From Candidatus Borkfalkia faecavium (GTDB lineage Bacteria; Bacillota; Clostridia; Christensenellales; Borkfalkiaceae), in NCBI GenBank assembly GCA_019114755.1, contig DXEW01000034.1:1-48752 (forward strand): a stretch of 48,752 nt of DNA. The letters run 5' to 3'. The position numbers and the translations under genes are program-made. The notes below the pieces were generated by a model. The model searched no databases, was not told where the DNA came from, and worked only from the letters and a program-made list of their open reading frames with translations. This document shows positions 1-14,452 of this stretch, piece by piece. The number at the start of each line of letters is the position of its first letter. Position 1 is the first letter of the stretch.

Positions 1-431
1 GGATCGCGTCGCTCGAAAATATCGCGGGCGTCAAAGAGGCATGCGGCAATATGGAACAGATCTGCGAAACGGCCCGCCGCATCCGCGGCAAGTGCGACCT
101 GTATTCGGGCGACGACAACCTCAACCTTCCCATCCTCGCCATCGGCGGGGCGGGCCTCATCTCCGTGTCCTCCAACATCCTCCCCAAAGAGACCAAGCAG
201 ATGTATCTGCTCGTCGAGGCGGGCAGGCTGCGGGAGGCGAACGAGCTGCAGGACGCGATGCTGCCCGTCATCGACCAGCTGTTTACCGAAGTCAACCCCA
301 TCCCCGCCAAAGCTGCCGCCAATATGCTCGGCCTGGATGCCGGGCTCCCGCGCGGCCCGCTGACCGAACTCGAACCCGCCCACAAGGAGTCGCTGCGCGC
401 CGCGCTGCGCACCTTCGGGCTCGACGTATAA
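1..431 (+). CDS. dapA: 4-hydroxy-tetrahydrodipicolinate synthase, C-terminal part (5' truncated by window edge)
   Basis: C-terminal ~143 residues of DapA, which condenses pyruvate with aspartate semialdehyde in the lysine/diaminopimelate pathway. The open frame enters at base 3 without a start. The segment begins IASLENIAGVKEA, where the lysine of GVKEA (codon 33-35) matches the family's Schiff-base lysine. YSGDDNLNLPILAIGGAGLISV follows, split here as YSGDDNLNLP and ILAIGGAGLISV, the usual DHDPS segment around the GDD and GxxGxIS motifs. NPIPAKAAANMLGL near the end is the conserved NPxPxK motif. dapB follows after 9 bases in the same direction, which supports the call. Confidence 0.95.
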   Translation, partial: IASLENIAGVKEACGNMEQICETARRIRGKCDLYSGDDNLNLPILAIGGAGLISVSSNILPKETKQMYLLVEAGRLREANELQDAMLPVIDQLFTEVNPIPAKAAANMLGLDAGLPRGPLTELEPAHKESLRAALRTFGLDV

Positions 432-440
432 GGAGCCGTT

Positions 441-1193
441 ATGACCGATATCCTCATCAGCGGCATCTGCGGCCATATGGGCCGCAACGTGCTCGAACTC
501 GCCCTCGCGGACGCGGAGATCCACTGCGTCGGCGGCGTCGACCTCACGGCGGGCGAATTGCAGGGCGTGCCCGTCTTTGACAGCTTCGCCGACGCCCCCG
601 CCGCGGACGCAGTGATCGACTTTTCCTGCGCGGACAACCTCGAAAACGTCCTCGCCTATGCCGAGCGCACGGGCGCGGCCGCCATCCTCGCCGCGACCGG
701 CTATACGCAGGAGCAGCTCGCGCGGATCGAGGATGCCGCCAAGCGCATCCCCCTCTTCAAGACGGCGAACCTGTCCGTCGGCATCAACCTGCTGCAAAAG
801 CTGGTCCGCGAAGCGGCGGCGTTCCTCGGCGAGAACTTCGACATCGAGATCGTGGAGCGGCATCATAACCTGAAAAAGGATGCCCCTTCCGGCACCGCCT
901 ATATGCTGGCGGAGAGCGCCAACGCCGCCTTTGACGGCGGCAAGGAATATGTGTACGGCCGCGAAGGGATGGTCGGCGCGCGCAGAAAGGCGGAGATCGG
1001 CATCCACGCGGTGCGCGGCGGCACCATCGTCGGCGAACACGAGGTGATGTTCGCGGGCGACGACGAGATCGTTACCCTCGCCCACAGCGCGCGCAGCAAG
1101 CGCGTGTTTGCGGCCGGCGCCGTCCGGGCTGCCAAGTTCATGCAGGGCAAGCCCGCCGGACGCTACGATATGCAGGACGTCCTCCGCGGCTGA
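441..1193 (+). CDS. dapB: 4-hydroxy-tetrahydrodipicolinate reductase
   Basis: 250 residues, full length for DapB, which reduces tetrahydrodipicolinate precursor with NAD(P)H in the cytoplasm. The N-terminal dinucleotide motif reads SGICGHMGRNV (residues 6-16). The catalytic and substrate-binding signature HHNLKKDAPSGTA lies near residues 142-154. The ATG is preceded by AAGGAG with 5-base spacing. It sits 9 bases after dapA, so the two form an operon, closed by a strong terminator at 1238-1279. Confidence 0.97.
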   Translation: MTDILISGICGHMGRNVLELALADAEIHCVGGVDLTAGELQGVPVFDSFADAPAADAVIDFSCADNLENVLAYAERTGAAAILAATGYTQEQLARIEDAAKRIPLFKTANLSVGINLLQKLVREAAAFLGENFDIEIVERHHNLKKDAPSGTAYMLAESANAAFDGGKEYVYGREGMVGARRKAEIGIHAVRGGTIVGEHEVMFAGDDEIVTLAHSARSKRVFAAGAVRAAKFMQGKPAGRYDMQDVLRG

Positions 1194-1237
1194 CACGCCT
1201 GCCGAAGGATAAAAAGCCGATCCGATTTGCAAAGACC

Positions 1238-1279
1238 GGGGCGGCGCCGCAGCTTTCGCTGCGGCGCCGCCCCTTTTTT
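1238..1279 (+). terminator. intrinsic terminator after dapAB
   Basis: A perfect 16-bp G+C stem (1238-1253 with 1258-1273) with a 4-base loop is followed by six T residues (1274-1279), 45 bases after the dapB stop. Confidence 0.95.
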
Positions 1280-1306
1280 CGCAAAAACGCACGCGGACTT
1301 TGCGCT

Positions 1307-1482
1307 TACAAATGTAAGAGATGATAGAGAAAACCGATTTGCGCGCGCTCTTTCATGCGGCGGGCCACGCCCCGATGTTTATAAATTCAAAAGATCATAG
1401 AGAAAGCCTATCTCTGCGCTCTTTCATGCGGCGGGCCGCGCCCCTGTGTTTATAAATTCAGAAGATAATAGAGAAAGCCGAC
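1307..1482 (-). repeat. tandem copies of the spoVAC 3' end
   Basis: Three imperfect tandem units with a 71-73 base period. On the plus strand each carries an AGA-N-ATAGAGAAA block, and the first two also carry a GCGCTCTTTCATGCGGCGGG block. The rightmost unit is the authentic last codons of spoVAC (ending ...YYLLNL-stop at 1450). The two units at about 1313-1377 and 1378-1448 are non-coding duplicates lying downstream of the gene. The middle copy would still encode GFLYDLLNL-stop. Confidence 0.8.
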
Positions 1483-2058
1483 CGCCGCGCCCGAGAGAAC
1501 GCCGAAGACGATGATCGGCCCCGCGACGACGAACATCTTCGCCGCCATACCCGTGATCATCCCCTCCGCCTTGAATTCGAGCGCGGGGGAGGCGACGCTG
1601 TTGGCAAAGCCGGTGATCGGCACGATGGAACCCGCCCCCGCCGCCTTGCCGATGCGGTCGTACACGCCCAGACCCGTGAGCAGGCAGCCGAGGAAGATGA
1701 GCGCGACCGAGACGGCCGCCGCGAGCTCGTCCCCCGCCAGCCCGAAGATCGCCTCGAACTCGTAACGGAAAAATTGGCCGACGCAGCAGATCAGCCCGCC
1801 GACGATGAACGCGCGCAGACAGTTGTGAAAATGTTTGGTCGGCGGCGCGAGCGAGCGGACATACGCGAGATAATTTTCGTTGACGTGCGGCTGCGCGGCG
1901 TCCGCGCCGGCTCCCGAACTTCCACCCCGCGCGCCTCCGCCGCCCGAGCCGCCGCCCTGCGCGCTCCCGCTTTTGCCGCCCTGCGCGCCCCCGAAGAAAG
2001 CGGACTTTCCCATCCGCGCCTGCGCCGGGGTCTGCATCCGCCCGCCCTTACCGGTCAT
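1450..2058 (-). CDS. spoVAC: stage V sporulation protein AC
   Basis: 202 residues; the last ~140 match SpoVAC, an inner-membrane part of the SpoVA channel that moves dipicolinic acid into the forespore and out on [11 protein letters not shown]. Visible family segments are LRAFIVGGLICCVGQ, LLTGLGVYDRIGKAAGAGS and VPITGFANSVASPALEFK, with a final hydrophobic segment (KMFVVAGPIIVFGVLSGAA). About four membrane segments are apparent. Unusual: a ~60-residue Gly/Ser/Ala-rich N-terminal extension not typical of the ~150-residue family. The start is supported by GGAGG 7 bases upstream. No spoVAD or spoVAE adjoins it here, so the usual spoVA cluster is split. The 3' end is tandemly duplicated downstream. 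Confidence 0.93.
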   Translation of the reverse strand: MTGKGGRMQTPAQARMGKSAFFGGAQGGKSGSAQGGGSGGGGARGGSSGAGADAAQPHVNENYLAYVRSLAPPTKHFHNCLRAFIVGGLICCVGQFFRYEFEAIFGLAGDELAAAVSVALIFLGCLLTGLGVYDRIGKAAGAGSIVPITGFANSVASPALEFKAEGMITGMAAKMFVVAGPIIVFGVLSGAAVGFLYYLLNL

Positions 2059-2134
2059 ATCGTTCCTCCGCGGGGGCGAACGCGGGGATACAGCTCTCGC
2101 GCTCGTCGCGCGACTTGACTTCGTCCTGCGGCAT
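2048..2134 (-). CDS. possible 28-residue upstream ORF overlapping the spoVAC start
   Basis: A short hydrophilic ORF (starts MPQDEVKSRDER, ends EERYDR) whose stop lies 11 bases inside spoVAC, an arrangement that allows translational coupling. AGAGGAAG precedes its ATG; an alternative ATG lies at 2149 (33 residues) without a good ribosome site. No family recognised. It could be a leader ORF, the remnant of an upstream gene, or chance. Confidence 0.3.
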   Translation of the reverse strand: MPQDEVKSRDERESCIPAFAPAEERYDR

Positions 2135-2190
2135 GATCTTCCTCTTCATGCCAAAAGTATGCGCAGGATCGTGCAAATCATACGGCAGGA

Positions 2191-2222
2191 GGCCCGCCAT
2201 GCGGCGGACCTCCCTCTTTTTT
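2191..2222 (+). other. hairpin with T-tract between lipoprotein gene and spoVAC
   Basis: An 11-bp inverted repeat (about 2191-2201 with 2206-2216) is followed on the plus strand by TCTTTTTT. Read on the minus strand, the direction of the flanking genes, the stem is complete through a G-U pair but no U-tract follows. Its use as a terminator for the lipoprotein gene is therefore doubtful. Confidence 0.4.
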
Positions 2223-2245
2223 GCAGATTTTGGCAGGCAACGGCC

Positions 2246-4927
2246 TTACCGGATCGTCACCGTTCCGTCGGCGGCGTAATCGAAGGAGCCGATCGAACAC
2301 TCATTCCCGAAAAGATAGGCGGAGCCGTCCTCGCCGACCTCGGCAAAGGAGAATGAGAGGAACACATTCCGCATATCGAACCCCTCCCCCGGAAGAGAGC
2401 CGCCGTCCTGCGCGAACCCTTCCAACAGAGCATCGATACAGGCGGAAACGGAACCGCGATAGCCGTCCTCGCCCGCTTCCAGCGACACGGCGATGGAGCC
2501 GCCCTCGGCGGGATCGAACCAATAACTACGGTATCCCTCCCAATTTTCACCGCCCGGTACGAATTGCGTGCCGGTAAGCGTCGCGCCACCCGCTCGCAGC
2601 AGCAGGACCAACTCCCCCGGCCGGGCATCGTTCCATTCCACCGGGATGAAGATGCTGCCGTCCTCCGAAAACTGCGCCTCATTTCCGACTAACGTCGGCA
2701 AAATGCTGCCGTCTGCCTTCAGATCCAGATCATAGGTGTCTTCATAGATCTTGATCGTTTCCCAATAATCTTCCCCTTCCTCGTACGCTCTGGCGAAAAA
2801 ATCGATCTCGAAGTCGTACCATGTCGCCTGCTCCGACAAGGAAGGGTCGATGTCGATATAGGAAGCCGGATCCTCCAAAAGCGGCCGAATATCCAGCCGA
2901 TAGCCATCCTCCGTTTGCTCCACGGGATCCAGCCCAGACACATACACATTGGAATCGATCAGATCCCCGTTTTCGTCATAGACGTCGGCATGAATATTGC
3001 GGCCGACGTCAAAATCTTCGGAGCTGTATCCGTTCCACTCGACGGGAAGCAGCAAAACACCCTCCTCCACTTCGGTGATCTCCCCGAATTGCGGCTGCGC
3101 GGAGCCGTCCGCCTCAATGCTTACAGCATCAAAATACCAGCCATCTAAATACAAACCATCGTCCCCGACGGTTAAATAGGCATACATATCGAAAGAAAGT
3201 TCGTAGAATGCGGCCCATTTGAGCTCGCCGGGGGAGAACTCGCAGAGCGCGACCATCGCGTCCAGATGATCGACAAGGTCGATGGAGAAGCCATCCTCCT
3301 CCGCCGTCCATTGCAGGCCCGGCGATCCGATATCATAGAGCCAATCTCCGCCCATTGCATATCCGGAATCGCTGTACGCACGCAAATCAATATTATAAAT
3401 CTGCAGCGAGATCTCCTCGGGCGAAGCGCAGTTCCACTCGACGGGAAGAAAGATCTTCGAGCCGTCGACCTGCACCTCGCCGACGGAGGGCAGGAGCTGC
3501 TCCTTCGTGGGAGCGCGCAGCGCAAATTCTTCGTACGAAAGGCGGCACGAACTGTCGATCTGCAGCTGATAGCGGCTGATCCTGCCGTCCGGCTCCTCGA
3601 ACGTCCCATAGATATCCGCCTTCAGCGCGGCGCGCGTCAGCAAACCGCCCGTAAACGTGCTCTCGATCACGACCTCGCTGTCCCCGAGATCGAGCATGGC
3701 GATCGTCTCCAACAAGGTATAGTCGTCATGCGTATATTCGTGCCAGAGCATATCCAAGAGGTCGAGCGCCGTGTATTGCTCTTCCGCCCACCATGCGGCT
3801 TCTTCGCGGATCTGCCCGAAAAGGTCTGCCCCGTATCCCTCTCTGCCGTACCACCGGTCGAGGAGATCGGCCGCTGCATACGAGCCGAAGTTGCGGAGCA
3901 AATAATCCAGGAGGCCCTCTCCCGCTTGCGGCTCGTCGACGATGGACGCAAAGGCGCGCGACTGCGAGAGACCCTCGTACAGATACCCCACGGGGTCGCG
4001 CAGGGCGGCGATCGTCTCCTCGATATCATGATTCGCTTCCGCGAAAAACAAGACGCTCGAAAGGATGGTATCGCTGCAGAGCGCCTCGAGATCGATATCC
4101 AAAGACGTCAACATTTTGTCCAATTGCCCGACGAAGTCGGCAAAGAGGATATCCTCGGCGAACAAGGCGTCCAGATCCGCCTTCCACAAGGAGAGCGGCA
4201 GGCCGTCCAGCCGATGGAAGATCTCTTCCGCCCAATCGAGAAAAGCCTCGGCGCCGATCGTGATCGTCTGCTCCGTCACGCCGCCTTCGGTCTCCTCTTC
4301 ATATGTAATGAAGGGAAGCTCCTCTTCCGGGAAAACCGCCATGACCGCGTCGGGCAGGACCGCCGCCGTCTCCGCCATGAGGAAACAAGCCTCGATCGCG
4401 CCGCCCGACTCCTCGGCGGTCTGCCCCGTAGCGGGCTCGTAATAGAGCGTATCCCCCAGCGTGACGCCGGAATATGCTTCGCCGCCGATATACAATAACC
4501 GATTTGAACGACCATTCTCCGTCGCGACGGCGTCCATATGATAGCCATACTGCTCGTCGCGGTCAAAGCGCGCAAACAGATTGACCGCTGACAAGGGAAA
4601 TACGTAACCGTCCTCGACCGCCTGTCCGCTCCAGGTGAAATCGAGCGTCACATATTCCTGCTCGTCCAGCGCCAGGACGCCGTCTTCCCAGATCTGCCAA
4701 AAGGGTATCGGCGAACCGTCGGACGGTTCGCCCGTGCCGGGATCGTCCGTGCCGGGCTCGTCCGTACCCGGTTCGTCCGTGCCGGGATCGTCCGGCGTCG
4801 GGGTCACGATGCCCGTTCCGCCATCCGTGCCGTCCGTCGGTCCGTCCTGCGCGGGCGCGCACGCGACCGAAAGGACGAGCGCAAACGCCAGCAAAACCAT
4901 GCCCACAAATTTACACATTCTTTTCAT
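2246..4927 (-). CDS. large predicted lipoprotein with three C-terminal repeats
   Basis: 893 residues, family not recognised. A lipoprotein signal peptide ends LSVAC with the lipidated cysteine at residue 23, so the protein should be anchored outside the membrane. It is followed by a low-complexity linker of DEPGT/DDPGT pentapeptides (residues ~40-70). The rest is acidic and aromatic-rich. Three homologous modules of about 132 residues start near residues 480, 615 and 748; each carries a PVEWN motif (FLPVEWN, LLPVEWN, FIPVEWN) preceded by an acidic DGS or EEG turn, probably beta-rich. RBS AGGGAGA lies upstream and a consensus promoter at 4977-5006. lgt and lspA in this window would process such a protein. 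Function unknown; surface binding or an envelope role is only a guess. Confidence 0.85.
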   Translation of the reverse strand: MKRMCKFVGMVLLAFALVLSVACAPAQDGPTDGTDGGTGIVTPTPDDPGTDEPGTDEPGTDDPGTGEPSDGSPIPFWQIWEDGVLALDEQEYVTLDFTWSGQAVEDGYVFPLSAVNLFARFDRDEQYGYHMDAVATENGRSNRLLYIGGEAYSGVTLGDTLYYEPATGQTAEESGGAIEACFLMAETAAVLPDAVMAVFPEEELPFITYEEETEGGVTEQTITIGAEAFLDWAEEIFHRLDGLPLSLWKADLDALFAEDILFADFVGQLDKMLTSLDIDLEALCSDTILSSVLFFAEANHDIEETIAALRDPVGYLYEGLSQSRAFASIVDEPQAGEGLLDYLLRNFGSYAAADLLDRWYGREGYGADLFGQIREEAAWWAEEQYTALDLLDMLWHEYTHDDYTLLETIAMLDLGDSEVVIESTFTGGLLTRAALKADIYGTFEEPDGRISRYQLQIDSSCRLSYEEFALRAPTKEQLLPSVGEVQVDGSKIFLPVEWNCASPEEISLQIYNIDLRAYSDSGYAMGGDWLYDIGSPGLQWTAEEDGFSIDLVDHLDAMVALCEFSPGELKWAAFYELSFDMYAYLTVGDDGLYLDGWYFDAVSIEADGSAQPQFGEITEVEEGVLLLPVEWNGYSSEDFDVGRNIHADVYDENGDLIDSNVYVSGLDPVEQTEDGYRLDIRPLLEDPASYIDIDPSLSEQATWYDFEIDFFARAYEEGEDYWETIKIYEDTYDLDLKADGSILPTLVGNEAQFSEDGSIFIPVEWNDARPGELVLLLRAGGATLTGTQFVPGGENWEGYRSYWFDPAEGGSIAVSLEAGEDGYRGSVSACIDALLEGFAQDGGSLPGEGFDMRNVFLSFSFAEVGEDGSAYLFGNECSIGSFDYAADGTVTIR

Positions 4928-4976
4928 ACCGTAAATTCTCCCTCTAAATATTATGACATCTCCCTGTCACGCCTAT

Positions 4977-5006
4977 AATATACAATAGGTGCCATGCAGT
5001 CGTCAA
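4977..5006 (-). promoter_or_regulatory. sigma-A promoter of the lipoprotein gene
   Basis: On the minus strand: TTGACG (5001-5006), 18-base spacer, TATATT (4977-4982). The predicted start lies about 40 bases upstream of the lipoprotein ATG. Confidence 0.75.
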
Positions 5007-5061
5007 GCCGCTTTGCGCGTAAATATTACAAGATCCCCGTATATCCTGCGTACACCCGATC

Positions 5062-5090
5062 TACGTCACGCATAGTACTATGCAAACATA
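5062..5090. repeat. CATAGTA-type intergenic repeat, single copy
   Basis: Contains CACGCATAGTACTATGCAAAC. The same block recurs at 45779-45799 with one difference and, degenerate, at the end of the tandem array at 44834-45011. It sits just downstream of the Nudix gene. Confidence 0.7.
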
Positions 5091-5094
5091 CCTT

Positions 5095-5538
5095 TTAGCG
5101 GGTTTCGCCGCCATGACAGCCTGCATCGCGCGATTTTTCGGCAACGGGCGTGTCCCGCAGCTTTTGGACGACGGGCGCGTCGGCGGGCGCCCACGCCGCT
5201 GGATCGAGGGCAGCAAGCGGCATCCATTCGAGCGCTTCGTGCTCGGTATTGCAGAAATCGGATAAAAATTCACAGCGATAGGTATGGAGGGTCACGATGA
5301 AGTCGGGATATTCGTGCGTGACGCATGCGAAGGGCGCGAGCACGCGCGCCTGCACGCGCAGCTCCTCGCGCAGTTCGCGCAGCAGCGCCTCTTCCTCCGT
5401 CTCCCCCGCCTCGACCTTGCCGCCCACAAATTCGTACTTGTGCGCGACGTACGGATAGCGGCTCTCCCCGCGCCTAGCGGCGAGCACCTTCCCCTCCCGC
5501 ACGACGACGGCGCCGACGACCTGCAGATGCTTTTTCAT
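5095..5538 (-). CDS. Nudix hydrolase, MutT-like (8-oxo-dGTP diphosphatase or CTP pyrophosphohydrolase type)
   Basis: 147 residues from the ATG at 5538, chosen because GGGAGG sits 7 bases upstream; an ATG at 5598 would add 20 residues lying in repeats. The Nudix box is complete: GGKVEAGETEEEALLREL then REEL (about residues 37-59), with the metal-binding REEL glutamates. The N-terminus (KKHLQVVGAVVVREGKVLAARR) is typical of the MutT/YvcI-type sanitation enzymes that hydrolyse damaged or excess nucleotides. The C-terminal ~25 residues are low complexity. It lies downstream of rpoC but beyond a terminator. Confidence 0.88.
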   Translation of the reverse strand: MKKHLQVVGAVVVREGKVLAARRGESRYPYVAHKYEFVGGKVEAGETEEEALLRELREELRVQARVLAPFACVTHEYPDFIVTLHTYRCEFLSDFCNTEHEALEWMPLAALDPAAWAPADAPVVQKLRDTPVAEKSRDAGCHGGETR

Positions 5539-5554
5539 ACAAACCTCCCGCGAA

Positions 5555-5610
5555 ATTCTCCGCAAAGACATTTCCGCTAAAATTTCCCGCAGAAACATTT
5601 CCGCTAAATT
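5555..5610. repeat. short tandem repeat upstream of the Nudix gene
   Basis: Two imperfect units of about 28 bases, each with GACATTTCCGCTAAA or AACATTTCCGCTAAA followed by TTCCC, lie between the rpoC terminator and the Nudix ribosome-binding site. No function seen. Confidence 0.55.
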
Positions 5611-5618
5611 CCCCGCGG

Positions 5619-5648
5619 AAAAAGCCTGCCGCGCGGGCAGGCTTTTTT
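5619..5648 (-). terminator. intrinsic terminator after rpoC
   Basis: Stem AGCCTGCC/GGCAGGCT with A5 on one side and T6 on the other, so it can work in both directions. It lies 10 bases past the rpoC stop and should end the rpoBC transcript. Confidence 0.9.
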
Positions 5649-5657
5649 GGATCTTGC

Positions 5658-9440
<3,783 letters not shown>

Positions 9441-9459
9441 ATTTACCCTCCCGATCTAC

Positions 9460-9681
9460 TTATTTGTCTTCGTCTTCGTCGTCGAACAGGGAGCTTGCGT
9501 CCTTGTCCTCGTCCTCTTCCTCTTCGTCCGCCTCGTCCACCTCGTCGTCTTCGTCGTCATAGGCGTCGAGGTCGTCCAGTTCGTCGTCATCGTCAAACAG
9601 GTCGGCGGAGCTGAAATCTTCGTCGTCGATCTCATCGTCGTCGTCTTCGAAGATGGAGTCGACTTCGTCTTCCTCCTCCTC
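9460..9681 (-). pseudogene. in-frame acidic extension of rpoB beyond its TAA stop
   Basis: From the rpoB stop (9682-9684) the same frame stays open for 73 further codons and ends in TAA at 9460-9462. The sequence is almost only Asp and Glu with three related short motifs (DSIFEDDDD, ADLFDDDDE, SSLFDDEDE). It has no internal ATG and no ribosome-binding site of its own, so it is not a separate gene. It looks like the original RpoB C-terminus: the 3'-terminal residues before the stop (NIDDDED) and after it (EEEEDEV) are continuous in character, and TAA is one base from GAA. A nonsense mutation, an assembly error or genuine readthrough would all explain it. Confidence 0.8.
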
Positions 9682-13545
<3,864 letters not shown>

Positions 13546-13573
13546 CAAACACACGCTCCTTCAAAAATTTCGT

Positions 13574-13636
13574 TCACATGGTACGCGCAATACCGCGATG
13601 TGCCGCCGGCAGACGCGAAAAAAATTTTTCGCTCAT
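13574..13636 (-). CDS. possible 20-residue leader peptide in the rpoB 5' UTR
   Basis: ATG at 13636 preceded by GGAGG with 4-base spacing, encoding MSEKFFSRLPAAHRGIARTM and stopping 28 bases before the rpoB ATG. The strong ribosome site in an otherwise non-coding leader suggests translation. Function, for example coupling or attenuation, is unknown. Confidence 0.45.
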   Translation of the reverse strand: MSEKFFSRLPAAHRGIARTM

Positions 13637-13650
13637 TTATCCTCCGCCTC

Positions 13651-13679
13651 TTTACAACTTCGGAATTTTGCTGTATAAT
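13651..13679 (+). promoter_or_regulatory. plus-strand sigma-A promoter inside the rpoB leader
   Basis: TTTACA (13651-13656), exact 17-base spacer, TATAAT (13674-13679). It points away from rpoB, towards rqcP. A small hairpin followed by six T residues lies at 13691-13724, so many transcripts may stop after about 40 bases. Confidence 0.6.
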
Positions 13680-13690
13680 GGTACTTGCAG

Positions 13691-13724
13691 CGGGGAATAA
13701 GGCGCTGCAGACGCCCCGTTTTTT
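13691..13724 (+). terminator. possible attenuator downstream of the plus-strand promoter
   Basis: CGGGG pairs with CCCCG (13714-13718), with an alternative inner GGCG/CGCC stem, then T6 (13719-13724). The stem is short, so strength is uncertain. Confidence 0.4.
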
Positions 13725-13776
13725 GAACAAAACGAACAAACGCCTGCCGCGGACCCGTGCCCGCGCTCCCCTTTTT

Positions 13777-13806
13777 TTGACCGCGAAATCGCCAAAAGGG
13801 TAAAAT
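13777..13806 (+). promoter_or_regulatory. candidate promoter for rqcP-ispDF
   Basis: TTGACC (13777-13782), 18-base spacer, TAAAAT (13801-13806). It reads towards rqcP, 174 bases upstream of its ATG. The spacing is less ideal than in the neighbouring promoters. Confidence 0.4.
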
Positions 13807-13839
13807 GCACATTATACTCCATAATAGATACAGTTCTAT

Positions 13840-13868
13840 ATTATATAAAATCCGGGAAATTTTGTCAA
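13840..13868 (-). promoter_or_regulatory. consensus sigma-A promoter of rpoBC
   Basis: On the minus strand TTGACA (13863-13868), exact 17-base spacer, TATAAT (13840-13845): a perfect match to consensus. It implies a start near 13833 and a leader of about 290 bases that holds the 20-codon ORF. Confidence 0.9.
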
Positions 13869-13979
13869 TCGATTTCGACAGATGTCCCGTATTTTTTACG
13901 AAAATTTTTGCATGCCCCCTATTGCTGCAAAAATCGGCAAATTTCGTCAAAAACGGCGGGGCGAAGGCAGGAAATATAT

Positions 13980-14240
13980 ATGCGCATCGATAAATTTTTG
14001 AAGGTATCGCGCATCCTCAAGCGCCGCACGGTGGCAGGCGACGCGTGCAAGGCGGGCAAGGTGAGCGTGAACGGAAAAGAGGTGAAGCCCTCCTACCAAC
14101 TGAAGGTAGGCGACGTGGTGGAACTCGCCTTTGCGGCGGGGAGCCTCAAGTTCCGCGTATTGCAGCTGAAAGAGACGGTGAAAAAGGACGAGGCGCCCTC
14201 GCTGTACGAGATCGTCTCCTCCCCTGCGGGGCAGGCATGA
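13980..14240 (+). CDS. rqcP: RqcP, S4-domain ribosome-associated quality-control factor
   Basis: 86 residues, start MRIDKFLKVSRILKRRT at 13980; an upstream in-frame ATG would add unrelated residues. The sequence is a single S4 RNA-binding domain closely resembling B. subtilis YabO/RqcP (RxDKFLKVSR...KRRT, GKVSVNG, LKVGDVVEL). RqcP binds stalled 50S-peptidyl-tRNA complexes and helps RqcH add alanine tails. The stop overlaps the ATG of the next ORF (ATGA). Its usual neighbours (mazG, HU, divIC) are not here. Confidence 0.92.
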   Translation: MRIDKFLKVSRILKRRTVAGDACKAGKVSVNGKEVKPSYQLKVGDVVELAFAAGSLKFRVLQLKETVKKDEAPSLYEIVSSPAGQA

Positions 14241-14452
14241 ACGGCGCGGGCGCAAAGGGTCTGCGCGTGAACGGCGCGGGCGCGGGCCTGCGCGTGAGCG
14301 GCGCGGAGGCCGCCGCGCGAGGTACCGAAGTAAAGCGCGCGGGCGCAAAGGGCCTGCGCGTAAGCGGCGCGGAGTCCACCACGCGGGGTACCGAAATAAA
14401 GCGCGCGGGCGCGAAGGGTCTGCGCGTAAGCGGCGCGGAGGTATCGGCATGA
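14237..14452 (+). CDS. 71-residue basic repeat ORF between rqcP and ispDF
   Basis: The frame starts in ATGA overlap with rqcP and ends in ATGA overlap with ispDF, so it would be translationally coupled on both sides. It is built from 22-codon (66-base) units of the form RAGAKGLRVSGAE, three variable residues, RGTE, then VK or IK, with about two and a half copies. Composition is Gly, Ala, Arg, Lys and Val. No family recognised. It may be a young gene from repeat expansion or a translated linker that keeps coupling between its neighbours; the ispDF ribosome site GGAGG lies inside it. Confidence 0.5.
   Translation: MNGAGAKGLRVNGAGAGLRVSGAEAAARGTEVKRAGAKGLRVSGAESTTRGTEIKRAGAKGLRVSGAEVSA
14265..14445 (+). 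repeat. 66-base tandem repeat within the small ORF
   Basis: GCGCGGGCGCAAAGGG-type blocks recur at about 14337 and 14403, with a shorter related block at 14253-14300. The period is a multiple of three, so the reading frame is kept. Confidence 0.75.
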
